This document shows positions 1 through 10,860 of a DNA stretch of 64,000 nt, piece by piece. The translations under genes were made by a program, and so were the position numbers. The notes beneath the pieces were generated by a model. The model was not told where the DNA came from, did no database searches, and saw only the letters and a program-made list of their open reading frames with translations. Where the stretch lies: contig CAADRB010000077.1 of assembly GCA_900708905.1 (NCBI GenBank), positions 151,326 to 215,325 of the forward strand. The letters run 5' to 3'. How positions within the stretch are numbered: position 1 is the first letter of the stretch; every line of letters starts with the position of its first letter. The DNA is from Hymenolepis diminuta (lineage: Eukaryota; Platyhelminthes; Cestoda; Cyclophyllidea; Hymenolepididae).

Positions 1-870
1 TTTAAACTGGTAGGACAACAAAATAAAATGTTGAAATATTTAAGGTAGAAAAAAGTGGGATAGATATTTGCACACGAGTGGGAAATTATTTGTCTTTTGG
101 TTTTCATCAACTACCCTCCAAACTATAAGCATTTTCCATACGAATGAGGAGTGGAGAACTTAGAGAGAAATTCTTCTGGGGATGTAGAAATATTGATGAA
201 ATGGTGGCTTTTAATAGCAAAAATGTGAACTTTATTGCAAACCATACACATTGCCAATGATTCGACAAAATACCAATCGATCACCTCTTTTCCATAAACC
301 TTGTCGGTGGAGATAAGTACAGCTAATCACTAGCAGAGTGTTCTAGCATTAATCGTCACCAAGAGTAAGGTAGACCACACGAAAGACGTGAAAGGACAAA
401 AGAAATGGCAAATTAACTTCAAGTGCTTAGTGATTGTGAGTGGATTTAAGGTTCCTCCCCCCAATCTTTGAATGCTAATTTACAAGGAGCCCACCGCACA
501 CATGCCCGCTCTTGCTCGATGCGCGACCGGAAGCTCATATCTGCTCTGTTATAGCCACAGTGACCTCGCTTTACATGAATCACATCAATTTCTGATTTAC
601 CAACTTCCCCGTTATGTTCATAAGCTCACCTCGTCCAAACCCAGCCCCAGTCCGTCTTTTGATATAACAAAGATTATTGTAACACGGAATGGTCAGACAT
701 AACCCGACACCAGATATCAATCCATACCTCCGCCTTCCACAGATCAACTAAGGGAAAAGTGAACAATGACTTCGGTTTGCATGAATCACATCGAAGTTAA
801 TGGAATGGAATAGAGATGTGGTGGGGATGTATAAGTGGAGATTTACAACACCAGGACATCAGGGCAAGAC
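1..870. repeat. Dispersed repeat R1 (left-edge copy)
   Basis: Bases about 1-330 closely match about 31330-31630 and, in part, 51420-51560; all contain a stretch reading 'attgatgaaatggtggc' or close variants. A piece at 236-302 reappears inverted at about 19775-19850, inside another repeat. Bases about 300-870 are related to 15420-15670. No protein could be recognised in it; a 76-codon frame at 472-702 has no family features. Confidence 0.6.
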
Positions 871-1175
871 TGCTTTTACGTTGCCAAATCTAAGGCAGCT
901 GGACACGAGATGTGGCAAGAATGATAGAGATCCCAGGGAGGTGGAGAAATAGGAAGTTTCATCGAAAGACTACAGTGTGGACTGCTGGAGGTGGGAGTCT
1001 CTGAGTGGAAGGCGCTCGGGTCATTTAGTCGATTAGTGGGGAGTGAGAGGAGGTGTGGTATGGTGCATATAAATGTTCCACATCAGTCTTTATTATTCAT
1101 GTCTATGTAAGTCTTGCTTTTTTCCGGTTTATAAATATCTGGACGCTTTCAGCTTGAAGAAAATGATGTACATGG

Positions 1176-1935
1176 GATGCACACACCCAATCAGAACTTC
1201 GTTCTTCGTTGTGTTGGCTGCTGAACAGACTTCACTCAGATCTGTCTCCTCAATCCTAACATATTCCATCTATCAATTTCGATCATTCTACCAATTCAGA
1301 CAATTTTAGCTACTTCGGTTCACCATTCACATGGAACACATAAACCCCGTGCACTCATCCACAAGAGCTGTGTTTTGGAGGTTGTGTGCCAGAAGATGTA
1401 ATCTGAGGGCGACTTCCGGTGATTTATCATCAATGCCGTCAGATGCATATACCCCGGCAGCATTAACAACGCTATGAAAACCAGAATGCTAAGCTAATTC
1501 CAGACAGCTCACTTAAGAGAAAACCTCGGCAATCCAATATTGACAACACCATTTTCACACGAATGTTTCTCGAATACAAGGAACGAGACTGAAAGCACGA
1601 TGATGTGTGCGCCCACCTCTTCACCTTCCTCAGTCTACTGATGAGAATTTAAATTTTTACAAATTTGCTGACTCATATTAATAAAGATGTTGAGGCGTTC
1701 ACGTCGAAACACGCATTCCACGGAATTGCGAAAAGCATTTCAAGTTTGCATCTCGATTGGCAATTTCTAGGCTGCTCATAAGACTACGCTTGATCTGTAA
1801 ACGACTAATTTGTGAGTGGCGATGTCCAAGTTCTCTATTTTTAAACTTCACTTCTGCTTCCAAGGCGCGTAATATGTGTATTGTGAGAGCGTGTTGAAGG
1901 TGACGCATTGCACCATCCAACAGCAGAGAAAGCAC
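1176..1935 (-). pseudogene. Kelch-like locus A: BTB exons only, truncated in BACK
   Basis: Read on the minus strand, E1 (1677-1779), E2 (1513-1634), E3 (1331-1471) and the first 80 bases of E4 (1176-1255) are in order with the family spacing. E2 and E3 have exactly the normal lengths (122 and 141 nt) and stay open. E1 has one extra T that shifts the frame just before the BTB core, and its donor reads ATGAGT instead of GTGAGT. E4 loses one base and then stops matching at about 1176, so most of BACK and all of kelch are missing. This is an old, dead 5' fragment. An upstream in-frame ATG at 1908 precedes E1. Confidence 0.8.
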
Positions 1936-2564
1936 CAGCAGTCAAAGAAAGAAAATAGGCATTTGAGTAGCACAAATTTAACCTTGATATCACCTTAGAA
2001 CTATTCAAGTTCGCTCTCATTCACTAAGTGGGTGTAATCAGGAGTCTCTTCCTTTTCCTAATTTTACACACCCGTAATAATAATTCCTCCTCAAGGGAAG
2101 TGATCTTTCAGTGTTCACCCTTTCACACCCCGATCCGCCTGCCAACTTCAAGCCTCGATTTTATTCGTATTACGCGAATGGAAAATAAATCAAGTGGCAA
2201 ATCCTAAACACTCCTGACCACTTTAAAATGAATAACTTTCGCGAAAGGCTGATTAGTAAAACCAGCGCATTTCCTGAAGGATGCAACCTGTGGCTCACAC
2301 TTCTCCGTTGTCAGCAGTCAATCACGTTGGAGGAAGTTCTTTTCGAAAAGTAGATTGTGTCTTCACAATCGCATGAGAAATATTTCAAGTCCATTCGAGA
2401 CGATGTAATTCGAAGTCAGCGAATCATGGATCTTGAAACTGCTTGAAATATCTCGAAATCTCTGAGCAAGATACATTTCGATATTTATAATATCTAGATT
2501 AGCTGAATTTGCATTGTTCCATAAAAGGTGCTCCCCACTGCAACTTTAATTGAAGCGACATATG
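1936..2564. repeat. Promoter-like flank of locus A plus repeat R5 copy
   Basis: About 1955-2030 matches the block upstream of E1 in other copies (10080-10145, 57220-57300). About 2240-2420 is a copy of R5, a dispersed block with the string 'aagtagattgtgtcttcaca' also found near 7740, 14200, 26545, 33250 and 61510. No gene is visible here. Confidence 0.5.
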
Positions 2565-3495
2565 ATGTTCATGTTCCTTGGAAATACTTGCACACCTTCC
2601 ACAGTGAGTTGGTGTAGAGGCATTCACCACTTCATTTTAGTCACCAGCAACCAATCACGTTGCAGGAGATGGAACGAGTATGATGAGGACGAGTCAGAAT
2701 GTAAGCGCAAACAAATGCTCTGTTAGTTCTGCAAGTAGTGGAGGTGAGGCATCCAAATACAATTGCCTGCCTCTGTGCATTGAATTTAACAAAGCATTGG
2801 CAGTGACTCGGTGGCTGACCAGCCACGCCTTCGTACTTGCTTAGATGACATTTTGATACTTATGCATAATAAGTTTAAACTTGAATAAATGTGTCCCTGT
2901 TGTCCTTTTTAACAAATATTCATTCGGTTTTGGTACAAAAGAGCAGTTGGTCATCCTTCGTCATTTGATTGGGCAAATAATGCATTTCGAGGCTAATTCG
3001 GTGGAAGTAAGTGAAAGTAAATTCTCGAAAACACTTCAAATAGACAATTGAAAAGTCCTGCTTTATCAATGTGGGAGAAAGTTCGTTTTTTAAATGAGTT
3101 GGTCGAGGTGAGGACAATCGAGTAGGTTCAACCTGTGCTGATAACTTCGGCAAACATTTGTTGATTTTTCGTCCACCAAACTAGAGTGCCGTCTTTCATG
3201 TCCCTGTGACGCATAACCGCATCCTTCATGATTAAACGTATAACCGATTTCCTCCTTCCTATAACCTCCTTGTGTCATCTAAAATGTACATCGGCGCTCA
3301 AATTCTCGCATGTCCTTACCCAAGTGACTCATATGAGGCTATCTTTGTTCCCCAACTGTTGTTATTCATGCAATAACAACGCATTCCTGTCAGTTACCAG
3401 CTCCTGCGCTTCCTCCTCATCTTCTCTCTCCCTCAGCACGTTCCCCCCTCTATTTCTCTCTCCCACCCCCTTCAACTTGTTCACAGATTAACTGC
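2565..3495. repeat. Long direct repeat R2, copy 1
   Basis: About 930 bp recur in the same orientation at 19447-20460 with few differences. The second copy carries an extra ~100 bp piece derived from R1. The block contains a 3'-flank-like stretch (ttgaataaatgtg) and a CT-rich tract near 3400-3480. Small open frames on both strands show no recognisable protein. Confidence 0.75.
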
Positions 3496-3870
3496 TCTGT
3501 TGTGTGATCCCACCTTCCTTTCCTTCATTCCCTTTCCGTTCATTTACCAATATGACCTTCCTCATCCCAATTTCCCTATCTGCGACTGCTACTTGATGGG
3601 AGTGGTGACCTCAATCAGACACGTCAATTTATCCCCTTTGTCTGCTTTATCGTTCTAAAACGGATAACAATTTTGACTCATTTTACACTTCAGTGTGCAA
3701 TTATTGTGCACATGAACGAACACCTTCTCCCTGACTCTCTGATTACCCTATTCAGTCGAACTTGAAATGATCAAACAGAAGAGTTGTGTTGACGGTGGTG
3801 TGTGGAACAAATCCCGCTGAGGATTCGAGAGCACACGTTGAACCAACTCGAAGGCGATCCTCTTTATGTA
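3475..3870. repeat. Inverted repeat R3, left arm
   Basis: This block matches about 12960-13355 in the opposite orientation (for example 'gtgtggaacaaatcccgctg' on one side and its near reverse complement on the other). A shorter core recurs at 8370-8480, 63450-63545 and 63720-63800. It lies directly upstream of the promoter-like block of locus C. Confidence 0.65.
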
Positions 3871-3879
3871 CCCCGTAAT

Positions 3880-4110
3880 GAAGAAGATATTTTTCTATTC
3901 CTTCCTCCACTATATTCTCTGCCTATTTCGGTTAGTATTTTGACAAATACTGCGTTGAGGTGAGGATTGTTCCTACTGCAAGCAGATTGTCTTAGCAAAT
4001 GAGTGCAAACTTGAATGATTTTGAGGTGATTTCAATGTTGAACTCATGATACTCAGAGCCACAATTTCAGGAATTGATTGACAGTGAAGTCTCAGTTACT
4101 GGGTGGTGCA
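3880..4110 (+). promoter_or_regulatory. Conserved block upstream of locus C E1
   Basis: A sequence of about 200 bp (ctctttatgtacccc..; cctatttcggttagtattttg..; gagtgcaaacttgaatg) is shared with the regions upstream of E1 in loci F (inverted), G, M and R. It ends just before the first exon. Its conserved position suggests that it holds the promoter and 5' leader, which is inference. In other copies an ATAAATAG-like element sits in this block; here that site reads AAGCAG, so it has diverged. Confidence 0.4.
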
Positions 4111-4239
4111 GTGCCTCGTTGCCAAAACCCAATCACTTTGCAAACTTTGTGTGCATTTCAAGCAGAATCGAAGTACAAAAATGGAGAATTTGCATATCGC
4201 AATTCACAAAACAGTCGTCAGCAGATCAAACACAGTCTA

Positions 4240-6973
4240 ATGAATAACCTTGAAATTATCAATCCAGAGGCAAATTCTGAATACTTTTCACGCTTCCGCA
4301 GAATGCGCTTACGACGAGAACGCTTCGATATTTTCATTAACGTGAGTCAGCAAATTGAATAAATTTTGACTCTCCCAATTAGACTAAGGAAGGTGAGGAG
4401 GTGGGTGCACACCTCATCGTTCTTTCTGCCTGTTACCCTGCATTCGGGAAATATTTGAGTGGCAACGACGTTGTCCACGTCCACTTGTCGAGGTTTCCCC
4501 ATCAGTGAGCTGATTACAATTTGCAGAACTTTATTCTTTTAATAGAGTTGTTAATGCTGCCGTGGAATATGCATATGGTGGCATTAAAAATATATCACCG
4601 GAAATCGCCCTTAGATTATATCTCCTGGCACATAACCTCCAAAACAAAGCCCTCGTGGATGGGTGCACAAAGTTTTTGTGTGCCAGGTGAGTGGAGAATT
4701 GAAGAGGCCAAAATCGTCGGCATTGTTTAGAGGATAAAATGATTCNACAAAGAACGAAGTTCTGATTGGAGTGTGTGCACCTCTGGTGGCGATGAACTGG
4801 CTGATGTTTAGGACATCTCAACTTTTCCATGTGGCTACGGAGGTATTAGGCATAAGGAGCGTCCTTCGATGTCCTCGGATGGCACAGGAGTCAGCGACAT
4901 CGAAAGTGAAGACACTATTGAAGTGGAGGAATGCGTCGAGAAATGACGAAGAATACACAGCTCGCACAATAGCATTCAGAGACATGATTTCTCTTCTTGG
5001 AATTGAAGATACGTCTGAACTTATCTCCAATCTCTTTGTAGAGGGCATAGACATTCCCGTTGAATGGAGGTTTGTTTAAATGCCTCTATAAACACTGCTT
5101 CAGTATCCTTCATTATCCTCAAATTTATTCTTTAACTACTTTACCTCTATCATTTCTGCATACGAAATTTACAGGAAACTGGACAAGGAACGGCACCGCT
5201 TACAGCGCCTCAGACGATGAAGACACTGAATTGTGGTAGAGAACCACATAAAGCTACACAGAGATTTCAGAGAAATACATGTGTCATCACCACGTGGTTC
5301 GTAAATGCACTTGAATAGTTTGCATTTCCACTTTCGTTTAATGGAATATTGGAGTGGACATTTCATATGTCCATGTGGATAACATGAGTTCACGTGGTGA
5401 TGCCTCCCTTCCATTTTCTCATCATTCACATATTCGACCAGTTTTTGGGGCATTTTTAGGCTTATTTCGAGAAGTTTGTGAAAGATACTTTGCCGATTTG
5501 TAGGAGGTGGCTCGCAGAGGCACGGAAGACTGCGAAGAAGCAACCGATCCCTTCCACCTCGATGCCTTCATTTTCCCCTGAAGAGAAGGGACAATCCTTT
5601 GAGTATGGTGGTTTTCGTTTCTGTCTCTTTTCATTTGACATTGAAATTTATATTTTGTGTCTTTCCATTTTGTGTTAAGAAGTCAGGAACGACTTGCAAC
5701 ATTTGAAGGCCTAATAGATGCCACACGAGTGTGCATTCTCAACCGCGAATATTCCGAAGTGGAGATTGAGCTCCTATTTCCTGAAAGAGAATGCACAACT
5801 GTTTTTACATTTCAAGGTGAGTTCCTCTACTCCTTGCTTTTTATTAAATAAGAGAAAAGGTGAGTACTTTCCTTCTCCGATATCAGAAAAACTGGTTTTT
5901 ATGGGTCGTCCGCGAAGTAAAAAGGAACCTGGCTCAAGAAGAGTTGACCTGATGGATCCTTCGACAGGTCAAGTGTCATCTCTTTCGGATATGATAACAG
6001 CCAGATACTTCCCATTTGGCGTGGCAACTGAAAACGAAATTTTTGTCTGTGACATTGAGGTGATTTTGGACTCCCCGGACTGTTTTTCGAAGGAAGTTTA
6101 CGAGGCTGCTTTGGGAAGGCGGGTTATATTTTAGTTGTAATTTTCATTTTCCGTTGGTCTTAAGAGAGTGAAAGAGTTGCTGCCTCCTTCTAGATGGTCG
6201 CTTCTGCCACCCATGATTGAAGAAAGAACGCGGTGTGCTGCCGTCAATATTCCAGATTCTGGCATCTTGTTCATCGGTGGATATGATAGGAACGGATCAA
6301 TTCTCCGCTCTACAGAATTGCTGACGCGGCGGTCTGGTGAAGTAGCAAGTGGAAGAGGTGAGAAGTGGCAATGGCTTCCCTACACTCCAATGAATAAAGA
6401 ACACATTGGCTTTCCTCTTGCAGTTTATTTCCAAGGTAGAGTCTACGTTGTTGGCTATATGGAATTCGTGAACGAGATGGAGATGCTGGATGTGAGAGGA
6501 AGCAGTCAGTGGACCTCCTTAACCTTCTCCACTCATTCACCAGACCAACGCCTTAAAATCAATTCTATGGCGAGAGTTGGCAATGAATTATTTGTGAAAG
6601 GTTAGAAGATGATTTGAAATTTTATATTTTCCATCTCAACCCATTAAATCATTATTCAAATTTTAATTGATGTTTACATTTTCAAGGTCAACTAAATCTG
6701 GTTTTTTCAGTTTTTTAATAAATTATGAAATTATCAACTCTCTTCAATTTTGCTTCATTATATTTTGTGCAGATTATTATGCGCCTGCTCTTTATTCGGT
6801 TGAACTGGATGGCGACCCGAAAGTAAGTTTGTTGGAGGCAGGTCCTTATTCTCTCCTTTCAATCTGGTGGTTTTACACCTTTTCTCTTTCTCCTCTCTCC
6901 GCAATAGCGTAAAAAATGGATAAAAAGGAAATATCATCCTTACGGGGAGTTGATGATGGTTCATTTAAAATGA
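4240..6973 (+). CDS. Kelch-like locus C: the most complete BTB-BACK-Kelch gene
   Basis: All ten exons are present: E1 4240-4341, E2 4383-4504, E3 4546-4686, E4 about 4747-5069, E5 5504-~5609, E6 5680-5816, E7 5887-6118, E8 6194-6600, E9 6773-6822, E10 6908-6973 ending in TGA. Splice phases agree and each exon is open. The product would have a BTB domain, BACK, a Ser-rich linker and six kelch motifs (LVFMGRP, ILFIGGYDRNGS, RVYVVGYMEF, NELFVKG). Family knowledge makes it a Cullin-3 adaptor that binds substrate through the kelch propeller. The one defect is at E4: about 55 bases, including its acceptor, are missing exactly where an N sits (4746), so this may be an assembly error. The start is placed at the ATG of MNNLEI; the same frame is open upstream to a GTG at 4111, the position of ATG in other copies. 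Confidence 0.75.
5070..5503 (+). promoter_or_regulatory. Enlarged intron 4 with two CACGTG palindromes
   Basis: The donor is GTTTGT at 5070 and the acceptor is TTTGTAG before 5504. The intron is 434 bp, whereas locus X has only 81 bp at the same place. Two E-box palindromes (CACGTG at 5291 and 5391) recur in most paralogues in the contexts ACCACGTGGT and TCACGTGA. E-boxes are known binding sites for basic helix-loop-helix factors; any role here is inferred. Confidence 0.4.
5169..5453 (-). other. Antisense open frame inside intron 4 of locus C
   Basis: Opposite to the host gene, an ATG-started frame of 94 codons fills the enlarged intron 4. Equivalent frames can be read in the intron 4 copies of loci M (28747-28992), O (37587-37772), P (about 42591-42800), S (about 51180-51450) and U (about 55460-55771). 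Shared motifs are KMEGRHHHV, MKCPLQYSI and GPRGDDTC. The ATG is kept in C, M and O. Copies in Q and K carry stops, and P and U are shifted near the start. The protein is not recognised, and chance openness in young duplicates is a real alternative. Confidence 0.3.
6119..6193 (+). other. GC-AG intron 7 of locus C
   Basis: Only a cut after GGAAG with donor GCGGGT joins E7 (phase 2) to E8 (acceptor CTTCTAG, then A-TGG) in frame, giving ..LGR-WSLLPP. A GT two to three bases further on would leave the wrong phase. The same GC donor position occurs in eight paralogues, so this is a family trait rather than one mutation. Confidence 0.65.
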
Positions 6974-7095
6974 CGGAAGCACCGATATGGACAAAATCAT
7001 CACTTCTACATGAACAAAGGCCTTTCAAAATGCTGTATTCCTGCTAATATCTTCCACGAACGTGAAGTATTTATGAAATAATAGATTTGAACTTG

Positions 7096-7101
7096 AATAA
7101 A
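7096..7101 (+). terminator. Poly(A) signal AATAAA of locus C
   Basis: AATAAA lies 123 bases after the stop codon, in a block (gaacttgaataaatgtgtgc) that is conserved after E10 of other copies, for example near 44449 and 60686 on the + strand and near 27185 and 53475 on the minus strand. Confidence 0.55.
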
Positions 7102-7800
7102 TGTGTGCGAGTGGAAATTTCATCAAAGTATCCTCTCTACTTTGCTTTGTCTTATTTCAACCTGATAAGAAGTCTTGCTAGAGAAGAGCAGTTGGTCATT
7201 CTTTGCTTTTTGATTGGAAAAAGAATGTGAGATACTTCAAATTCATTCGAGCACTTTAATTAGAGAAAAAGTGGGTTTTTGAATGAATTGATGGAAGTGA
7301 GAATAGTCGTAGAAACCACGCACACTAATTCAATGCCTTTGTTCATTTCTGTGGGAATAGTTTGCAGTTGAAGCACCACCTCGTTAAGTTTGCAATGAGA
7401 TGTTTAGATGGATTGTCTTCGGTTCAAACTCTGTTGAAAAATTCGTCAAGCATTTCTTACCATTTAACAATGACTCCCAGATAATTGGCCATCAATTCGG
7501 TTAGGTCTAGCGAGGATTATTTGTGGAGATTAGAAGGGAAGGAGTTCTTTTGATTCAATATTCATCCTTTTAGTTATTAGAGAGGACACAACGCCGTGTA
7601 CTTTACGAAGGCGAGACATAAGTCCACATTCAGTGACGAAGCTGGTTAATGAAAACAACGGATTTACTGAAGGGGGCAACCTGTGGCTCGTACATCTCCT
7701 TTGTAAGCAGTCAATCACGTTAAAGAAAGTTCTTTTCGAAAAGTAGATTGTGTCTTCACTATCTCATATGAAATATTTCAAGTCCATTCAAGACGATTTG
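7102..7800. repeat. 3'-flank repeat R5 (long copy)
   Basis: About 700 bp after locus C match 60865-61550 in the same orientation and 26560-27210 in the opposite orientation, with a partial copy at 53100-53480 (inverted). The piece appears to have travelled with gene 3' ends during duplication. It contains no recognisable gene. Confidence 0.7.
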
Positions 7801-8744
7801 ATGTGCCTTTTTCATTGCACTGAAATGCTGCATTTAATTGCCTAGAAAAAGTGAGCAAAAGCATTCATTTCTTCTTCCCCTTTGACAGGAGCAACTCTTC
7901 GACCTCTGAGAAATGGACATTGGGTCAAGGAGCCTCGACGGCTGAGAGGTGAAGAAGGAAGTGAAGATAAGAAGAAGAAGATAAGCTAGAATCCCATCTT
8001 TTAGGTCCCTGTGACGCATAATCGCATCTGTCATGTCTAAACGCAACCATCTATTTCCTGCTCATCTACTCTTTTCCTCTGCACACTCCCCTCTATCTCC
8101 CTGTCTTTCTCTCGTTTCGAACTCGTTGCGGCTTCCTTGAATGCATTTGGTCCAATCAACTTTTGGTGTTCTGCTCCACAATTGTTATCAGTTCTTACTC
8201 AAACAGCTACGAGTTGGTGACGGTTAATTTCGTTGTTATTTATTAGCTGCAAACCGATTATTGTTATCTCAACTCCAACAAATTTAATTATGTTGTTTAA
8301 TATTGTAAAATAAGGCATCGTTGAGAATGGGACCTCCTGCTAATTCAAAACAGGAAATGACCAACTGATTACCCTTTTTAGTCGAACTTGAAATTATCAA
8401 ACAAAGAATTGTGCTGACCGTGGCGTGTGGAATGAATCCCTCTGGGGATTCGACAGCACACATTGAACCAACTTGACAGCAATCCACCGAAATCTTCCAT
8501 AGTAAACCCAACCACGCGGTGTTTCATATGTAACATATTCAAGCGACAGAGCGACATCAGGTTAAGATAAACAAAGGCTACATGAAATTGACAATTTGTT
8601 GAAAAGAAAACCCACAAACATTTATTTATGTTTGAATTTACTATAAATTGTTTACCTTAATTGAAAATATCAACGGAAAATCAGCGTTTTGCAAAGGCCC
8701 CTGGTCATGAAGTTGAGATGATTGTGTTCATTTCAGTGATTTCA
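7801..8744. repeat. R12 copy and block shared with the right edge
   Basis: About 7880-7985 is R12 (..cattgggtcaaggagcctcg..), also at 26330-26410, 33735-33800 and 39330-39430. Bases about 8150-8744 match 62906-63960, including the R3 core (gtggcgtgtggaatga). An antisense AATAAA near 8622 could serve locus E. No gene is seen. Confidence 0.55.
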
Positions 8745-10022
8745 TCATTTCAAGTGAATCTTCGTCAACAACATGTAAGTGCTATCTTTCCAGATTTCCT
8801 TCATTTCCCCTAATTTGGTGTTCCGACACTATGGAATGAGAGAAATAGTAAGATGTGGAGGCTAGAGGAGAATGGAAGGAGAATATGAGCTTGACTCCCA
8901 CGAACTTACTTTCGTGCCGCTTTCAAGTTCAATCGAATAAACAGAAGATAAATCATAATCTGCGCTATTCAAGACAAAACAAAAGCGCTGTAAATGGATT
9001 TTTCTTTAAAAGGGAAGCATTAAAACAAGATGGGAAATTAAATAATAATTAAAATAACCTGCTATAAATAATAGATTGTCAACACTCGTCATTGAGCCGA
9101 CGCGAAGGAGTTAGCAAAGAGACCAACCATTGGAGGTCAAGGAGGTCCACTGACCGTCTGCTGCCACGTCTAGCATCTCCATCGCGTCCACGTACTCTCC
9201 ACAACCAACTACGTAGACTTTCACTTGGAGGTAAGCCGCGAGAATATCACCACCGTGTTCTTCATTCATTGAAGAGAAGGAATGCCATTGCCACTTCTCG
9301 CCTCCTCCACCTCCTCCTTCACCCGCCAACTGTGTCACCAACTCTGTGGAGCGGAGACCCATTTGGTCCCTTCCAATTCCACCAATAACCAATACACCGG
9401 AGTTTGCTATGCTGACAGCAGCACACAATCTTCTTCTTTCTTGGGCGTAAGAGACGACCATCTGGAAGGAGGCAACAACTCTCTATCTCACTCTCTCTTA
9501 AAGACCATTCAGTGGTATGATGAATAACGCTTAGGAAAATTGAAAAGGAACACGCCTTCCTGAAACAGCCTCGTAAACTTCACTGGAATAAATGCCCGGA
9601 GAGTCCAACATCATCCCATCGCTAAACGAAAATTTTCGTCTTCAGTTGTCACGAAGCAGGCCACTTCCTAGCATTTAACGTGTTGGGAAGAGGTGACAGT
9701 CTACCCGTCGAGGGATCCATCAAATCAACTCTACTTGACCAGGGTCTATCTCTACCCTCCTCCCAACCGCCGATAAATATGATTTTGTCTAAGATCAGAA
9801 GATAATATCATTCATTATTCCCCCATTTTAATGCCAAATACGGAGGAACTCACTTTGAAAAGGACCAATACGCCAACATATTCTGTGCGGCAGTTTGAGT
9901 TCAGCCTCCAAGTCGGAACATTCCGAGTTGAAAATGCTCACAACTGTGTTGCCAAACACAAATTTACGTGTAGCAAGGCGTTCCCGCATGATTGAACCCA
10001 GGCTTCTTTGAAGATGGGGCAC
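8745..10022 (-). pseudogene. Kelch-like locus E: promoter fused to E6-E10 (kelch-only), broken
   Basis: Minus-strand order: a 5' leader with the E1-upstream frame (..VPHLQRSLGSIM, to about 9990) runs straight into E6 (low end 9854), followed by E7 9556-9788, E8 9059-9461, E9 8910-8959 and E10 8745-8828. Exons E1-E5 are missing, so BTB and BACK are absent. An ATG at 9989 opens the E6 frame. E7 is one base too long and shifts. E8 has lost 7 bases after its acceptor and has a TAA near its end. E9 (50 nt) and E10 (28 codons, ending KIHLK) are intact and belong to a diverged subtype. The same E1-to-E6 junction occurs at 39.6 kb. Confidence 0.7.
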
Positions 10023-10059
10023 TTTACCACCCTGCAACAGAGAAGTCACTCTCAATCAA

Positions 10060-10860
10060 CAGCAGAAGAAATTGTGGCTCTGGGTAGCACAAATTTAACC
10101 TCGATGTCACTTTTAAGTTCATTCCATTTTGCTCTCACTCACTAAGTGAATTCGTTAATTTGTTGCTAACTAGAATTAACTTATTCGGCGCACATCGACT
10201 TTGGGTACAATGGACCTGGCACTTCAGCAGCCTGAAGTGGTGCATCTTGTTCATCTCAGCTTTTGTGTTTGACAGCTAAGTGCTGGAGACATCGTTGACG
10301 TAGTACCTGTCTCAAAGCTTGTGCCATGAGAACTAATTTCTTTATATAAAAATATCAATTTTGAGATGAAGATTTTCGGTCGCAGCTCAGTTTTGTTGTG
10401 GAAGTATTGCAATATTTTCATGAATTTTACCCATTTCATTTACAGCGATTCAATTTGAATTTTTGCATCAAACATAATAAATTAAGAAAGTAAAAGTGCT
10501 TGGATTAACGCAAATTTATGAAGATATAACCTCCTGATTAATTGGGTGTTCCTTTTGTCTGATAATTAAGTAAAATTTCAAGGTGGTGTGGGGTTCACAA
10601 CGCTAACAAGGCTGATTGGATCACCTGTGCTAGAACTTTCCGGGAAATGCGGCGATGTAATCAGTCGCGTTGAGACCAAACGCGGACGTGTGTGCAGAGA
10701 TCTCCTCGACCAATCAGCAATCACGATCTCTGCAGCTTAGCGTGGTTTTGTATTTAACGACTAAGCTTTTGACTCATATAAACCCTCTTCACATGTGATT
10801 GGCCGTGGATTCAATTTCCATCGGCACACATCCACTGAGATAAATGGCCAATCACACTGT
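10060..10860. other. Upstream flank of locus E; no gene seen
   Basis: About 10080-10145 is the conserved E1-upstream block (agcacaaatttaacct, ctcactcactaagtg). About 10600-10760 resembles 41430-41560, including a repeated CAATCA..CATCTCTGCAG segment. The remainder shows no coding or structural signal that can be named. Confidence 0.4.

Noticed and set aside
4078..4362. Taking the TTG at 4078 as the start of locus C
   Set aside because: TTG is not expected as a eukaryotic start, and the codon before it is a stop. The ATG at 4240 or the ATG/GTG position at 4111 is more plausible.
5062..5079. E4 ending at the in-frame stop (EWR-F-V-stop) as the true gene end
   Set aside because: The same place has a GTTTGT donor in nearly all copies, and AG-G joins it in phase to E5 (..EWR-RWLAEAR), so splicing fits better. 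A short BTB-BACK isoform cannot be excluded.
9092..9388. Arg/Ser/Pro-rich frames antisense to E8 (also 22257-22553, 27699-27941, 54169-54393)
   Set aside because: They are the reverse reading of the Gly-rich kelch exon E8, appear wherever E8 is well kept, and have no independent support.
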